This document shows, piece by piece, positions 33,661-33,724 of a DNA stretch of 33,724 nucleotides. The position numbers were made by a program, and so were the translations under genes. This DNA comes from Crocosphaera sp. (GTDB taxonomy: Bacteria; Cyanobacteriota; Cyanobacteriia; Cyanobacteriales; Microcystaceae): contig JASJDN010000064.1 in assembly GCA_030065205.1 (NCBI GenBank), positions 1 to 33,724 on the forward strand. The letters run 5' to 3'. The notes beneath the pieces are model-generated. The model worked only from the letters and a program-made list of their open reading frames with translations, made no database searches and was not told where the DNA came from. Numbering within the stretch: position 1 is the stretch's first letter; each line of letters starts with the position of its first letter.

Positions 33661-33724
33661 TTACTGGGCTGTTTGTTTAACGTTCACGGGCGCACCGACC
33701 GCCAACGGCTCTAAATCCTCTTTC
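33661..33724 (-). CDS. C-terminal end of a leftward gene, unknown product (partial)
   Basis: The minus strand gives an in-frame tail KEDLEPLAVGAPVNVKQTAQ before TAA at 33661; the rest of the gene lies past the window edge. I do not recognise the product. The same frame stays open for 41 more codons after the stop (33660-33538), reading WRSGGGYFGSLVKSLYGNPS and then SRRKVQQLKQYV, which is protein-like, so the TAA may be a recent nonsense change or the two parts may belong together (see findings). Confidence 0.35.
   Translation of the reverse strand, partial: KEDLEPLAVGAPVNVKQTAQ

Overview
The window is chromosomal DNA from a low-GC unicellular cyanobacterium of the Crocosphaera/Cyanothece/Rippkaea kind. 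The evidence is more than a dozen HIP1 octamers (GCGATCGC), a Cph1-Rcp1 phytochrome pair, an arsBHC operon laid out as in Synechocystis, a cyanobacterial DnaK2-type chaperone, an mgdA-type glucolipid synthase and several small proteins of cyanobacterial type. The exact species cannot be fixed from sequence reading alone.

Layout: (1) 1-1,274: a small TPR protein facing a TrmJ-type RNA methyltransferase. (2) 1,334-3,616: the arsenic operon (Acr3 pump, ArsH, ArsC) behind two perfect ArsR-type operators; no arsR is present. (3) 3,656-7,751: a run of leftward genes, namely a small membrane protein coupled to an ABC-F ATPase, a phasin-like protein, two Cys-rich unknown proteins and a membrane-anchored unknown. 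(4) 7,876-10,921: a methyltransferase and glyS. (5) 10,931-13,529: a 57-codon ORF, a palindrome-rich spacer, a stand-alone RnfD-like membrane protein and a P-loop protein. (6) 13,699-16,655: an ABC exporter, an esterase and a single-domain response regulator. (7) 16,885-22,068: an OmpR-type regulator and histidine kinase, divergent from an adaptor/FtsX-permease efflux pair. (8) 22,103-25,059: a Uma2-family protein with a 21-bp tandem repeat, then dnaK. (9) 25,059-27,092: a 2-kb accessory island with two toxin-antitoxin pairs, a broken TOPRIM/OLD-like nuclease gene and two MITE-like elements. (10) 27,095-28,735: two peptidoglycan hydrolases. (11) 29,153-31,853: phytochrome and its response regulator. 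(12) 32,072-33,502: the glucolipid synthase, followed by the end of a leftward gene.

How genes work together: arsenate enters, ArsC reduces it, Acr3 exports arsenite and ArsH probably handles organoarsenicals, all under ArsR. The kinase/regulator pair probably controls the divergent efflux genes. Cph1 signals to Rcp1. The two peptidoglycan enzymes likely form one lytic operon.

The least ordinary part is the island after dnaK. It is bounded by two copies of the dnaK terminator (46 of 49 bases identical by eye). The distal copy faces the wrong way to serve any neighbouring gene and is preceded by what may be a decayed dnaK 3' end. A repeat family with shared ends (TGTAGGGTGGGCAA) occurs four times in two size classes. 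One short copy sits inside a duplicated 5' end of the ABC exporter gene. I found no clear undescribed multi-gene system; these repeat structures are the best leads.
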